A DNA stretch of 64,000 nt, taken from NCBI RefSeq assembly GCF_018866245.1, contig NZ_CP076458.1, positions 1,054,001 to 1,118,000 on the forward strand, written 5' to 3'. The DNA comes from Novisyntrophococcus fermenticellae. Its GTDB lineage: Bacteria; Bacillota; Clostridia; Lachnospirales; Lachnospiraceae. Position 1 is the first letter of the stretch. Each line of letters begins with the position of its first letter. The notes below the pieces were generated by a model. It searched no databases. It had not been told where the DNA came from and worked only from the letters and a program-made list of their open reading frames with translations. The translations under genes and the position numbers were made by a program. Positions 27,935 to 36,861 of this stretch are shown here, in pieces.

Positions 27935-30154
27935 ATGAAAGGCAAGAAGTTACTTAGTGTCATGTTGTGTTTAAGCCTTCTCACGGGAACTGCTTTGGGG
28001 AGAGGGGATATTGTGAGAGCCGATACGCCGGCAGAAGAAAATCAAGTAGTTGGCTCTGTGAATATGGAGGGGGATTATGAATTTGATTCTGACTCTATTA
28101 AAAATGAAGATGAAAATCAATGGCGGTGGCTAGGTTATCCTGAGAGTCGAATGGCTATAAATTACGGGAAACGGGACGGTAAGGCAAAATATGATGGGGG
28201 CATGAATCTGAATGCGGCGCTTGTCGTGAATGGTTTACAGACGAAGGATGCTTTGCATAAAATACAGATGGGATCCGCAGAAGGCGAGGTAAAGGATTAT
28301 ACGAATCTGAAGACAGTGTGGTATCCCTATAAACTGACTGCAGATGCACAATACGAAAACGGGAATCTTCATATGGATGAGTTTTTTGCGGATAAAGATA
28401 CTTTCATTCGATATATCCAGGTAGAGAATGCTAAGGATACAAAGATGAGGATGTCTGCGTCAATATCTGGAATCCATACTTTGGGTTCTGAACTTTTGGT
28501 TGAGCAAAAGGACTACTGGTTAGCATACCGGTTTCTGCAGCTTGATGAGAACGGAGAGGTTATAGGGCAGTATCAGCCGAATGTTAATGGAAATAACTGG
28601 TCGGTTGATATTTCTTTTAATGATGATTCACAGCAGTTGGCTTTTGCTATGACAATGCTGCCAAAGAATGTTGGTGAGAACAGCGAAGAAAGTACATTAT
28701 CACTTGCGCAGAAGACTACAGGTGAAGGCAAGAATATAGGTGAGATTCTTTCGAACACGAAAGGATATTGGGACGAAAAATTATCCAGAGTACCGGCGCC
28801 GCAAAAATTTGGATTTGATGGCAATGCCAGTAATGGGACAATAAGCGAAGACAAGCATAGAAGAGCATTTTATGCGGCATGGGCCTTTCAGTATCAAAAC
28901 ATTGTAGAACCTACCCCTGAAAAAGGATATAATCATTATCAGGTTACACTGGGGATACCTTCTACGTGGGCAAGTGGTGCAAATTCAGCACCGAATAGCT
29001 GCTCATGGGAGTCGCTATTTGATATTCAGGAAATATCGTATCTAGAACCGGAGATTGCATGGGATGCAATGAAAGGATTTATCTACAGTATTGATGAGAA
29101 CGGAATTCTTGATGGAGAATGTCTGCCTTCCCAAAAAGCACATACTGTCTGGGTATGCTATCTAAATATGAAAAAAGCATTTCCTGAAAGAATAGAAGAA
29201 CTGAACCAGGAGATGGAAGAATTATACGGATACATCTATAGATATCTTATGTGGCGAGCTGAAAATCCAAGATGGATTTATGGACATGAGAATTTTGAAA
29301 ATGAAAAAGATATCTCATTCGTGACCCAGTGGTTTAGCGATGTAAATTACGCAATTAAAATTGCAAATATCTTAGGAAAATTTGATGATATTGCCATATA
29401 TGAAAAGATGAAAAATGATATGGCAGAGAATTCGAGAAAGTGGTTTTTCTCAGAATATGATCTTGAAAAACCTGATTCCAAAGACAATCGTATTATGGCA
29501 TTTGCTTTCTTGCAGGAAGATGGATCGCTTGCTTATAAGTGGCCGGGTTCGAGTCATAATGCAAAAAGTGATGATGCTCTTAACTATGTTTATGAAGCCT
29601 TATTTATAGATCTTCCGAAAGATATGACTGACAAATTAGTACATAGTTATCTGGCATATATAGATGGGAAAGCAGAAGATCCTCTTTTGGGATTTCAGTT
29701 TTATAAATATGGTGATGGCTGCCATACCGCGTATGGGCTGCTTGAAAAAGAATTACAATATCCTGAATTGAAAGGAAAATGGGAAGAGTATATAGATGCA
29801 GTTCTTGCAAATGCAGTCAAGAATGTTGATTTTGCAGAATGCCTTCGTGTCAATGGAAATACTACGAAGTTGGAAGGCGTAGAACCATCTTCTTTTACCG
29901 CATCTGCAATTATTGATTACACATATATGAAAAATGGTCTCCGCATCGATATGGGTAACCCAGTTTCATTAGGTGGTGCTGATCTGAAAAAAACAGATCA
30001 TACAGATATCGATGTGTATACAATAAAAGGTATAAAACCGGAACTGCCTAAAACAGTCCCTATGGACAGCCGGGGACAGGAGTTAGAGACGCTTGTAGTA
30101 TGGCCTGAGATTCCGGAAGAAAACTACGCGGGGGTACAGACAGATTTGAGATAA
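27935..30154 (+). CDS. N-terminal part of a large secreted six-hairpin glycosidase-like protein
   Basis: Begins with a Sec signal peptide (KKLLSVMLCLSLLTGTAL) after GGAGGG. A beta-sandwich region is followed by a helical region with repeated aromatic-rich hairpins (RRAFYAAWAFQYQNIVEP, NSCSWESLFDIQEISYLEPE, FVTQWFSDVNYAIKIANILG) that looks like an alpha/alpha-toroid of six-hairpin glycosidases (GH63/GH15-like). The CAZy family could not be named, so activity is unproven. The frame stops at 30154 shortly after a G5 run, but the next frame continues the same protein, so this is the 5' part of an intact-length reading of about 1483 residues. Placed after the mannoside operons, it may act outside the cell to release importable oligosaccharides. 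Confidence 0.75.
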   Translation: MKGKKLLSVMLCLSLLTGTALGRGDIVRADTPAEENQVVGSVNMEGDYEFDSDSIKNEDENQWRWLGYPESRMAINYGKRDGKAKYDGGMNLNAALVVNGLQTKDALHKIQMGSAEGEVKDYTNLKTVWYPYKLTADAQYENGNLHMDEFFADKDTFIRYIQVENAKDTKMRMSASISGIHTLGSELLVEQKDYWLAYRFLQLDENGEVIGQYQPNVNGNNWSVDISFNDDSQQLAFAMTMLPKNVGENSEESTLSLAQKTTGEGKNIGEILSNTKGYWDEKLSRVPAPQKFGFDGNASNGTISEDKHRRAFYAAWAFQYQNIVEPTPEKGYNHYQVTLGIPSTWASGANSAPNSCSWESLFDIQEISYLEPEIAWDAMKGFIYSIDENGILDGECLPSQKAHTVWVCYLNMKKAFPERIEELNQEMEELYGYIYRYLMWRAENPRWIYGHENFENEKDISFVTQWFSDVNYAIKIANILGKFDDIAIYEKMKNDMAENSRKWFFSEYDLEKPDSKDNRIMAFAFLQEDGSLAYKWPGSSHNAKSDDALNYVYEALFIDLPKDMTDKLVHSYLAYIDGKAEDPLLGFQFYKYGDGCHTAYGLLEKELQYPELKGKWEEYIDAVLANAVKNVDFAECLRVNGNTTKLEGVEPSSFTASAIIDYTYMKNGLRIDMGNPVSLGGADLKKTDHTDIDVYTIKGIKPELPKTVPMDSRGQELETLVVWPEIPEENYAGVQTDLR

Positions 30155-32385
30155 AAGGAAAAATCTATGGCACGGATCTTGAGGCTGTGGCTGATGTACA
30201 TGTCTACAACGGTCCGGTACAGATTACGCCTCAAAAATATACGACCACAGTTGGAAAACCGGTAGATTTAAGTACAATTGTACCGGCTGCGTACCAAGAT
30301 GAACAAGGGGGAACTCATCATGGAATAGTTACGATCGATTGGGATCCAATTACGCCGGATATGCTTTCTGAAGCAGGAACTATAACCCTTAACGGAGTTA
30401 TACAGTTCAATCAACAGAAAGTAACCGCTGAGCTTCAGGTGAGAAAAGGAGCAGCTATTATCTCTGCGGATATGATGAAGCAATATGATACGATGCAATG
30501 TGCGGTAGAAAATCTGGATGATACATCCATCAGTTATGAAAGTATAACATGGAGCATTGTAAAACAGGGCAATGACGCAGCGGCGGGAATCAGCCCAAAT
30601 GGAAAGCTGCTTGCAGTAAAACCGGGTGAAGTTATAGTCCAGGCTGTGGCGAAGGATGAAACCGGTTTGGCAACCACTATACAAAAGACCATTACAATAC
30701 AAGGTGTAAATATGATTTCCCATGGTTACGGTACAGAGGTTTCAGCCAGTTCAACAGATGGAGATGCCACGGCCCCACAAATGGCGGTGGATGGAAAAGA
30801 AAACACCTGGTGGAGAGCGAAGGACAACGGAGATCGGCAATGGTTTCAGATGCATCTGAATAATAATATACAGGTTTCAGGAATGAAAATCAGATGGTAT
30901 GAGGGAAATCAGCCACAGTCTGTAAAAGTTTTGACTTCGGTGGATGGGAAGAAATGGGAGGAGGTCTATGAAAGGGCCAGCAAGATTTCTTCCGGATTGG
31001 AAAATTATTCAGAAATTATTTCATTAGACACACCCATATCCGCAAACTATATCCGCATGGAATCGGATAAGGCAGGAAACAATAAGACTGGCATCGTAGA
31101 ATTTGAAGTGTATTCCAAAACCGATATTATAAACCCTGTTACGGAAATAAAGGTGACTTCTGAAAAGGATAAGATTACGGAAAAAGGTGAGATTCTTCAG
31201 ATGTCTGCCGAAGTACAGCCAGAGAATGCCTCGGAAAAAAGGGTTAATTGGAGTGTGACTGATCAGGAGGGGAATTCAACGGATATTGCCGAAATCAGTG
31301 CTGATGGGAAATTAACGCCTCATAAGAATGGAAGTGTATGGGTAAAGGCGGAAGCAGTGGATGAAAGCGGCATTGCTGCCCAAAAAGCCATTGAGATTAC
31401 GAATCAGGATCTGATAAATGTTGCACTCAATAAACCTGCTATGGCGGGCACAAATAATGGTGAAGCATATAAAGCCGTAGACGGAGATTTATCAACAAGA
31501 TGGGGTTCGGAAAAGAATCCGAAAGAGAATTGGTTAAGTGTTGATCTGCAAGGTAAAAAGGAGATTCAAACAATCAAAATTAATTTCGAATCATCTTATG
31601 CAAAAGATTTCAAACTTATGGCATCTGATGACGGAAAAAACTGGTCAACTGTTGCGGACATTCGGGATAATAATCAGCTTGACTGGAGATATTCTTTGAA
31701 AAATCCTATTAAGGCATCTTATCTGAAAATAGATGTCAGCAGGGCGTCCAGTATTGAATGGGGATTTTCTATATGGGAATTTGTAGCATATGGAAAGGCG
31801 GATGAGCCGGAAAAAGAGCTAAAAATTACAAAACAACCGACAGAATTTGTAGGGGAAATAGAAGAAACAGCAGAATTTGACGTCGAAGCAGAAGGAACGA
31901 ATCTTAGTTACCAATGGGAATACTGCAACGCAGATTCCAACAAGTGGAGAGTTTCTTCAATGAAAGGAAACGATACGCAGTCAATCGGTATTCCTATCAC
32001 GAAACTAAGAGATGGACAGAAATACCGCTGTGTGGTAACAGATGGAAAAGGTAATATGGTAATTTCGGAAAGTGCGGCTGTGAAAGTCGGTACTGCAGCC
32101 GGAGCTCCGATTATCACAGAGCAGCCGGAAGATTCTACGGGTGCAGTCGGCGAAATGGCGGTCTTTGGGGTAAAGGCAGAAGGAACCGGTCTGACCTACC
32201 AGTGGCAGTATTGCAATGCAGACTCCAATATCTGGAGAGCATCTTCGATGGAGGGCAGCCAGGGGACAAGTCTTACGGTGCCGGTGTGGAACTTCAGAAA
32301 TGGACAGAAGTACCGCTGCGTAGTGACAAGTGACAATGGAAGGATTGCTATCTCAGAAGTTGCTGTTGTGATCGTGACAGAATAA
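30130..32385 (+). CDS. C-terminal part of the same secreted protein: Ig-like, two F5/8C (CBM32-like) and tandem Ig modules
   Basis: Reading the -1 frame from the G5 run (30130-30134) gives GGTDRFEIKGKIYGTDLEAV, a normal Ig-like (Big_4-type) domain start joining directly to the upstream frame. The first in-frame start-like codon (GTG 30187) lacks a ribosome site, so independent translation is unlikely. Domains in order: Ig-like (to about 30450), F5/8 type C (about 30710-31120), Big_2-like (about 31130-31410), second F5/8 type C (about 31410-31800, ALNKPAMAGTNNGEAYKAVD), then two Ig-like modules (31816-32382) matching those at 2395-2956. Role: carbohydrate targeting and display. No sortase or S-layer anchor is seen. 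Confidence 0.85.
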   Translation, partial: GGTDRFEIKGKIYGTDLEAVADVHVYNGPVQITPQKYTTTVGKPVDLSTIVPAAYQDEQGGTHHGIVTIDWDPITPDMLSEAGTITLNGVIQFNQQKVTAELQVRKGAAIISADMMKQYDTMQCAVENLDDTSISYESITWSIVKQGNDAAAGISPNGKLLAVKPGEVIVQAVAKDETGLATTIQKTITIQGVNMISHGYGTEVSASSTDGDATAPQMAVDGKENTWWRAKDNGDRQWFQMHLNNNIQVSGMKIRWYEGNQPQSVKVLTSVDGKKWEEVYERASKISSGLENYSEIISLDTPISANYIRMESDKAGNNKTGIVEFEVYSKTDIINPVTEIKVTSEKDKITEKGEILQMSAEVQPENASEKRVNWSVTDQEGNSTDIAEISADGKLTPHKNGSVWVKAEAVDESGIAAQKAIEITNQDLINVALNKPAMAGTNNGEAYKAVDGDLSTRWGSEKNPKENWLSVDLQGKKEIQTIKINFESSYAKDFKLMASDDGKNWSTVADIRDNNQLDWRYSLKNPIKASYLKIDVSRASSIEWGFSIWEFVAYGKADEPEKELKITKQPTEFVGEIEETAEFDVEAEGTNLSYQWEYCNADSNKWRVSSMKGNDTQSIGIPITKLRDGQKYRCVVTDGKGNMVISESAAVKVGTAAGAPIITEQPEDSTGAVGEMAVFGVKAEGTGLTYQWQYCNADSNIWRASSMEGSQGTSLTVPVWNFRNGQKYRCVVTSDNGRIAISEVAVVIVTE

Positions 32386-32393
32386 AAACAGAA

Positions 32394-32454
32394 AAAATGC
32401 CGGAAGAGGGAGACCTAAATTTTTTATGGAGGAAGCCGCTTCTTCCGGCATTTT
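32394..32454 (+). terminator. Intrinsic terminator after the secreted protein
   Basis: 14-bp arms (AAAATGCCGGAAGA at 32394-32407, TCTTCCGGCATTTT at 32441-32454) around a 33-nt loop, ending in TTTTG. Confidence 0.8.
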
Positions 32455-32622
32455 GTATGAGTTTCCAGAATTTGGAACAGATATTTGTGCCCATATCATA
32501 AAAAAACATAATAAAATCATAGAATATCACATTTACATTTGTAGACTAAATCAATATACTACAAGGTATGATTTATTTTACCAGGTTTTTAAAACAAACG
32601 AAAACAGGAGGAGAAGGCTGAT

Positions 32623-33198
32623 ATGAGAAAAAAAATTTGTGTATTTTTATCAGTTGCATTGATAATTTCTATGGCTGGATGCGGTGCAGCAGGGAAGAAG
32701 GACAAGACAGATGGGTCATCCACATCAAAGGTGACTTCACAGTCCACAGAGTCTGAATCGAAGGATGAAAGCTCTGATGAAAACGCTGATTCAGCAGCTA
32801 CAGCATCTTCCGCGGGTGAAGCAGATGCAGGAGAAGTGGATTCGACAGCAGCTTTGAATGTGGCAGAGGATGCCTTTACCTTTGACAGTTTAATCGGCCA
32901 GGTAGGCGCACCGGAGGCGGATGTGCTGAAGATGCTTGGTGTCCAGGGAGCGGCAGAAGCATATAATGCGAAACTGTTTGGCGAGGATGTTACGATTGCA
33001 CTGATCTCCGGGGACGATGTAGTACAGGAAATCACAGTTACATTCCCGGCAACGAATATCGATTCTGTAAGTAATGCAGTTTCCGAACAGATCGCGCAGG
33101 ACGGAGAAAGTGCAGACGGTGGTACCAGGTGGACATTCGAAGATAAAACAGTTAACCTGTTACCGGACGGTGATGGATGTGTGATAAGCATAAAGTAG
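32623..33198 (+). CDS. Small putative lipoprotein of unknown function
   Basis: A 191-residue protein with a lipoprotein signal (ISMAGC, Cys20), a Ser/Glu/Asp/Ala-rich linker of about 50 residues, and a compact C-terminal domain (about residues 83-191) beginning FTFDSLIGQVGAPEADVLKM. No family was recognised; the domain has a small alpha/beta look. GGAGGAG precedes the ATG. It stands 58 nt upstream of the initiating sugar transferase and may be expressed with the exopolysaccharide genes. The antisense open frame across the linker arises from low complexity and is not believed. Confidence 0.75.
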   Translation: MRKKICVFLSVALIISMAGCGAAGKKDKTDGSSTSKVTSQSTESESKDESSDENADSAATASSAGEADAGEVDSTAALNVAEDAFTFDSLIGQVGAPEADVLKMLGVQGAAEAYNAKLFGEDVTIALISGDDVVQEITVTFPATNIDSVSNAVSEQIAQDGESADGGTRWTFEDKTVNLLPDGDGCVISIK

Positions 33199-33256
33199 CA
33201 GCTGATGTTGAAAAAGTGTGAAGTAATGCAGGAATTACGGAAGAGAGGGAGGAGAC

Positions 33257-34636
33257 TTGGATAAGAGAAAAACCAGGCTCATTATGGGTCTGATGAAAGC
33301 GGTTAATATTTTACATATGACAGCAATCTTTGGAATCATCTGTCACAGCAATTATATGGACTTATCTGAAGACCCCTTCTATCGGAGACGGGAAGTGGTC
33401 TTCGTTTTGATGTTTTTAGCATGCTACATATTTTTGGCGCATATATATAGCGCATTTGAAGTTGGAATGATCCGCATCAGGGAAATCTTTTATTCTCAAG
33501 CACTGGCATTACTGCTGTCAGATGGCATTCTGCTCTTTCTGACATGGCTGGCTGCCGGAGAGTTTCCGGCATTGAAACTTATGCTGCTGACCTCGGTGTG
33601 TCAGATAGCGTCTGCTGGGATATGGGGGATTTTGGCGAATAAGGTATACGATTCGCTGTATGTCCCGAAGAAAACAGCTTTGATGTATCATGAGACGAGG
33701 GATGTCAATTATCTGGAGAGTTTAGGCGATACCCCTGGCAAATTTCGTATAGATAGATGGATACATGTATCCGACAGCGCCACGTCCGTGCTCTGTGAAC
33801 TGGAGGGGATGGATACCGTGATTATCCGCGGCCTTCCGTCAGACGAACGGAACACGGTCTTAAAGTACTGTATTGCAAAAGGCATTGAGGTCTATCAGTA
33901 TCCTAAGATTGGCGATATTCTTTTGAACGGAGCCAGACAGACACATCTGTCCCATGTGTCGGTGATGCGGCTCTCGGGTTTTCAGCCTGCACCCGGATAC
34001 CTTTTTCTGAAAAGAATGGGAGATATCCTGCTTTCTCTGATAGGAATCATTGTGTGTTCTCCGCTTTTGCTGCTTACGGCTGCACTTGTCAAAGGATATG
34101 ATGGGGGAAGCGTTCTGTATCGTCAGGTCCGTCTGACACAGAATGGGCAGAAGTTCCTGATTTACAAATTCCGAAGCATGCGGATGGATGCGGAAAAGGA
34201 TGGATTGGCCCGGCTTGCGTCGGAACAGGACAGCCGGGTGACTCCGGTCGGGAAGTTTATCCGTGCAGTGCGTCTGGATGAACTGCCCCAGTTGTTTAAT
34301 GTTTTAAAAGGGGAGATGACACTGGTAGGTCCACGCCCGGAGCGGCCGGAGATTGCGGAGGCATATGTGAAAGAACTGCCGGAATTTGCTTTAAGGCTGC
34401 AGGTGAAGGCAGGAATTACAGGATATGCTCAGGTTTATGGAAAATATAATTCCACCCCATATGATAAATTACAGATGGACCTGTTATACATTGCACATCC
34501 GTCTTTGATAAATGATCTGAAACTGCTGTTTGCAACAGTCAAAATTCTGTTCATGAAAGAAAGTACAGAAGGTTTTACTGAAGGTCATGCAGGAATTCCA
34601 TATAGAATGCGGGAAAAGGGAGAGGCAGTAAAATGA
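33257..34636 (+). CDS. Initiating sugar transferase (polyprenyl glycosylphosphotransferase)
   Basis: A 459-residue membrane protein with four or five N-terminal transmembrane helices, a central CoA-binding-like domain, and the C-terminal bacterial sugar transferase domain (KRMGDILLSLIGIIVCSPLL, YKFRSMR, DELPQLFNVLKGEMTLVGPRPE). It transfers a sugar-1-phosphate to undecaprenyl phosphate, the first step of exopolysaccharide repeat assembly. Start: TTG 33257 directly after GGGAGGAG. It leads a gene-dense cluster (ATGA overlap with the next gene) running to about 40.65 kb. Confidence 0.93.
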   Translation: MDKRKTRLIMGLMKAVNILHMTAIFGIICHSNYMDLSEDPFYRRREVVFVLMFLACYIFLAHIYSAFEVGMIRIREIFYSQALALLLSDGILLFLTWLAAGEFPALKLMLLTSVCQIASAGIWGILANKVYDSLYVPKKTALMYHETRDVNYLESLGDTPGKFRIDRWIHVSDSATSVLCELEGMDTVIIRGLPSDERNTVLKYCIAKGIEVYQYPKIGDILLNGARQTHLSHVSVMRLSGFQPAPGYLFLKRMGDILLSLIGIIVCSPLLLLTAALVKGYDGGSVLYRQVRLTQNGQKFLIYKFRSMRMDAEKDGLARLASEQDSRVTPVGKFIRAVRLDELPQLFNVLKGEMTLVGPRPERPEIAEAYVKELPEFALRLQVKAGITGYAQVYGKYNSTPYDKLQMDLLYIAHPSLINDLKLLFATVKILFMKESTEGFTEGHAGIPYRMREKGEAVK

Positions 34637-35571
34637 AGTACAGCGTTATTATTCCGCTCTATAATAAAGAAAATTACATATGCCATACATTGGAAAGTGT
34701 GCTGGCTCAAACCTATCAGGATTTTGAAGTAATTGTTGTGGATGATGGCTCCACAGACGGCTCTCTTAAGAAAGCGGAGCAGATTTCTTCCAAAAAGATT
34801 CAAATCGTAAAACAGAAAAATCTTGGTGTTTCCGTTGCAAGAAATACCGGGATTGCCTGTGCGTCCGGTAGTTATCTAGCATTTCTGGATGCTGATGATG
34901 AATGGAACGAGGATTATCTGGAAACAATTGACCGTCTGACCAAAAGCTATCCGGAAAGTGATTTGTATGTTACCGCATATCGGGTTGATATGGGAAATGG
35001 AAGCTGCCGCGAATCGAGCCGGCTGCATCCGGAAGAAGGCTGTCTGGACAGTTACTGGATGACATTTCAATATTCTTATGATTTTGTGTGGACTTCCGCA
35101 ACCGTGGTAAAAAAAGATGCGGTTATAAAAGCGGGAGGGTTTCGGCCCGGTGAATACATTGGACAGGATTTGGATTTATGGGCCCGGATAGCAAAAAACA
35201 ATGCAAAGGTGGCATATTCATCCTCAGTCTGTGTCATATATAACCGTACAGCAGAAAATAATGCGAGAGCCAGAGTGAAAATCGCATACGGAGGCGCATT
35301 TCTGAAAGAGCTGGAAGAAGAGCTTTTCAATCCGAGGCATACCATAGATGAGCTGTCTATGATTCAGCGAAAGTACAACTTAAAGATGACCATCTATATC
35401 TTTACATGTATTCTTGCTGGTGAAAGAAAGAGGGCCAGGGAAGCATACAGGTCCTGGAAAGGACAAAATACCTGGAAAACATGGTTGTTGAAAAGCGGTT
35501 TGAAAATCGCAATGTTCATGCCGGAGGGTGTAAATCGATGGATTTATGCTGTCCGGCTGAAAGTGTTTTAA
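34633..35571 (+). CDS. Family 2 glycosyltransferase
   Basis: A 312-residue GT2 (GT-A fold) enzyme with YSVIIPLYNKENYICHTLES, VVDDGSTDGS and the metal-binding DxD-type LDADDEW motif. It adds a sugar to the lipid-linked exopolysaccharide repeat at the cytoplasmic face. The start overlaps the preceding stop by 4 nt (ATGA), showing translational coupling. Donor and acceptor cannot be predicted. Confidence 0.93.
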   Translation: MKYSVIIPLYNKENYICHTLESVLAQTYQDFEVIVVDDGSTDGSLKKAEQISSKKIQIVKQKNLGVSVARNTGIACASGSYLAFLDADDEWNEDYLETIDRLTKSYPESDLYVTAYRVDMGNGSCRESSRLHPEEGCLDSYWMTFQYSYDFVWTSATVVKKDAVIKAGGFRPGEYIGQDLDLWARIAKNNAKVAYSSSVCVIYNRTAENNARARVKIAYGGAFLKELEEELFNPRHTIDELSMIQRKYNLKMTIYIFTCILAGERKRAREAYRSWKGQNTWKTWLLKSGLKIAMFMPEGVNRWIYAVRLKVF

Positions 35572-35590
35572 GGGATTTGGTAAGGAGAAT

Positions 35591-36861
35591 ATGACATTAA
35601 TTATTTTGTGCGGAGTATTATTTGCGGCAGATTTTGCAATTGTATTTTACTACAGGGATAATTATTTCCGGGCAGCAGTGATGCTGACCTGTGTGTATCT
35701 GGTTTCTTTGACACTGGCAAAAGAGATGGATTTTACATTCTCCATCTATTTCTTATTTATTTTTTTTGTTTTGCTGCGTGCGGCAGAAGGATTGCCGCGG
35801 CGCTTCCTTTTGTATGGGCTCTACTTACTTCCCTATGTGTTCACAGGATTATTCTTTCAGGAAACGATGAATACGGCAAGTGTACTGCTGACCAGGTATG
35901 GATTTCTGCTTCTGGGATTGCTGCAATGTGAACTGCGTTTACCGGAATCATTTCGTATAGAGAATGAAATTCCATTTGCTCTGCGTTGGGGGACGGCAAC
36001 GGAGTTACTTCTGGCCGTGTATCTTCTGCTTCGGGGGATCTGGAGGGAAGGCTTACGATGAATCATCAGGCGGTGGGCGGTTCCATTTCGATCGGACTGA
36101 TTCTTCTGATTCTTGTCTTCTATTTCCATAACCGGGAATTATGGATGAGAAATCATATGTGGTTATATCTCGCTGTGAATTTATCGATTGTCGTTTTATC
36201 CGGAACACGCGGTTATTTTGTTATAGCGGGTCTGGCATTGCTTCCATTTCTATGGAATTTTTTTATGGACAGGAAGTACTTTCGTATCCGTTGGCTGGCG
36301 GCAGCAGTGATGCTCTGGCTGTTCTGCCTGTTGCTTCTGGTTGGGTCGGATGAGATATGGTCGTATGTGGTGCAGACACTTCGTCTGAATGAATCCATAG
36401 GATATCGCGTATATGAGAATGCTTTCATAAAAATGCTTTATCAGTCAGAACCCTGGTACCATAAGCTTCTGGGGTTTGGTCTGGGGGGAAGAGCCGACCA
36501 TCTTCCGGGTACGATTGGGATTGCCTGGGAGGCTGTCAGAGGGGCGGTGTGGATGGTGCCAAAACTGCTTACGGAAACCACCTGTCATAATTACTGGTAT
36601 ACGATTCTGTTTAAGCAGGGAGCACTGGGACTTTTCGTATGTGCGATGGTGATATCTTGTTTTTTCCGGAAGATATTTGCATATAGAAACATAGATTCCG
36701 GAGTTTATCATACCTTATTGTTTTTTGAAATCGGAATTCTGATTTCTCTGACTTATCGTATTTCTTCCACCTGTGGAGTATTTGAAGTCCTGGTTTTGCT
36801 GTGGTCGTCGGAGATGTTTGGGGAAAAGCTGGAAATCAGGAGAGAGAGTAAGCCAATATGA
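35591..36861 (+). pseudogene. O-antigen/EPS polymerase (Wzy-like), frameshifted at a G5 run
   Basis: A polytopic membrane protein split between two frames. The first (35591-36061) contributes about five transmembrane helices. The second, from about 36038 in the -1 frame, contributes the loop GDLEGRLTMNHQAVGG and further helices, with the large periplasmic loop (HKLLGFGLGGRADHLPG) and TTCHNYWYTILFKQG typical of Wzy/O-antigen ligase-like proteins. Adding one G to G5 at 36033-36037 joins them into 423 residues, a normal Wzy length. Position between GT2 and the flippase supports the call. If the break is real, the strain would make only unpolymerised repeats. Confidence 0.82.

Noticed and set aside
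32589..33191. 200-codon antisense frame opposite the small lipoprotein
   Set aside because: Serine-rich frame produced by the low-complexity Glu/Ser linker; the plus-strand frame has a signal peptide, lipobox and ribosome site.
35986..36861. Independent membrane protein gene starting inside the first wzy frame
   Set aside because: The first residues in this frame before the G5 run are not hydrophobic or family-like, while the part after it completes the Wzy topology; treated as the second half of one gene.
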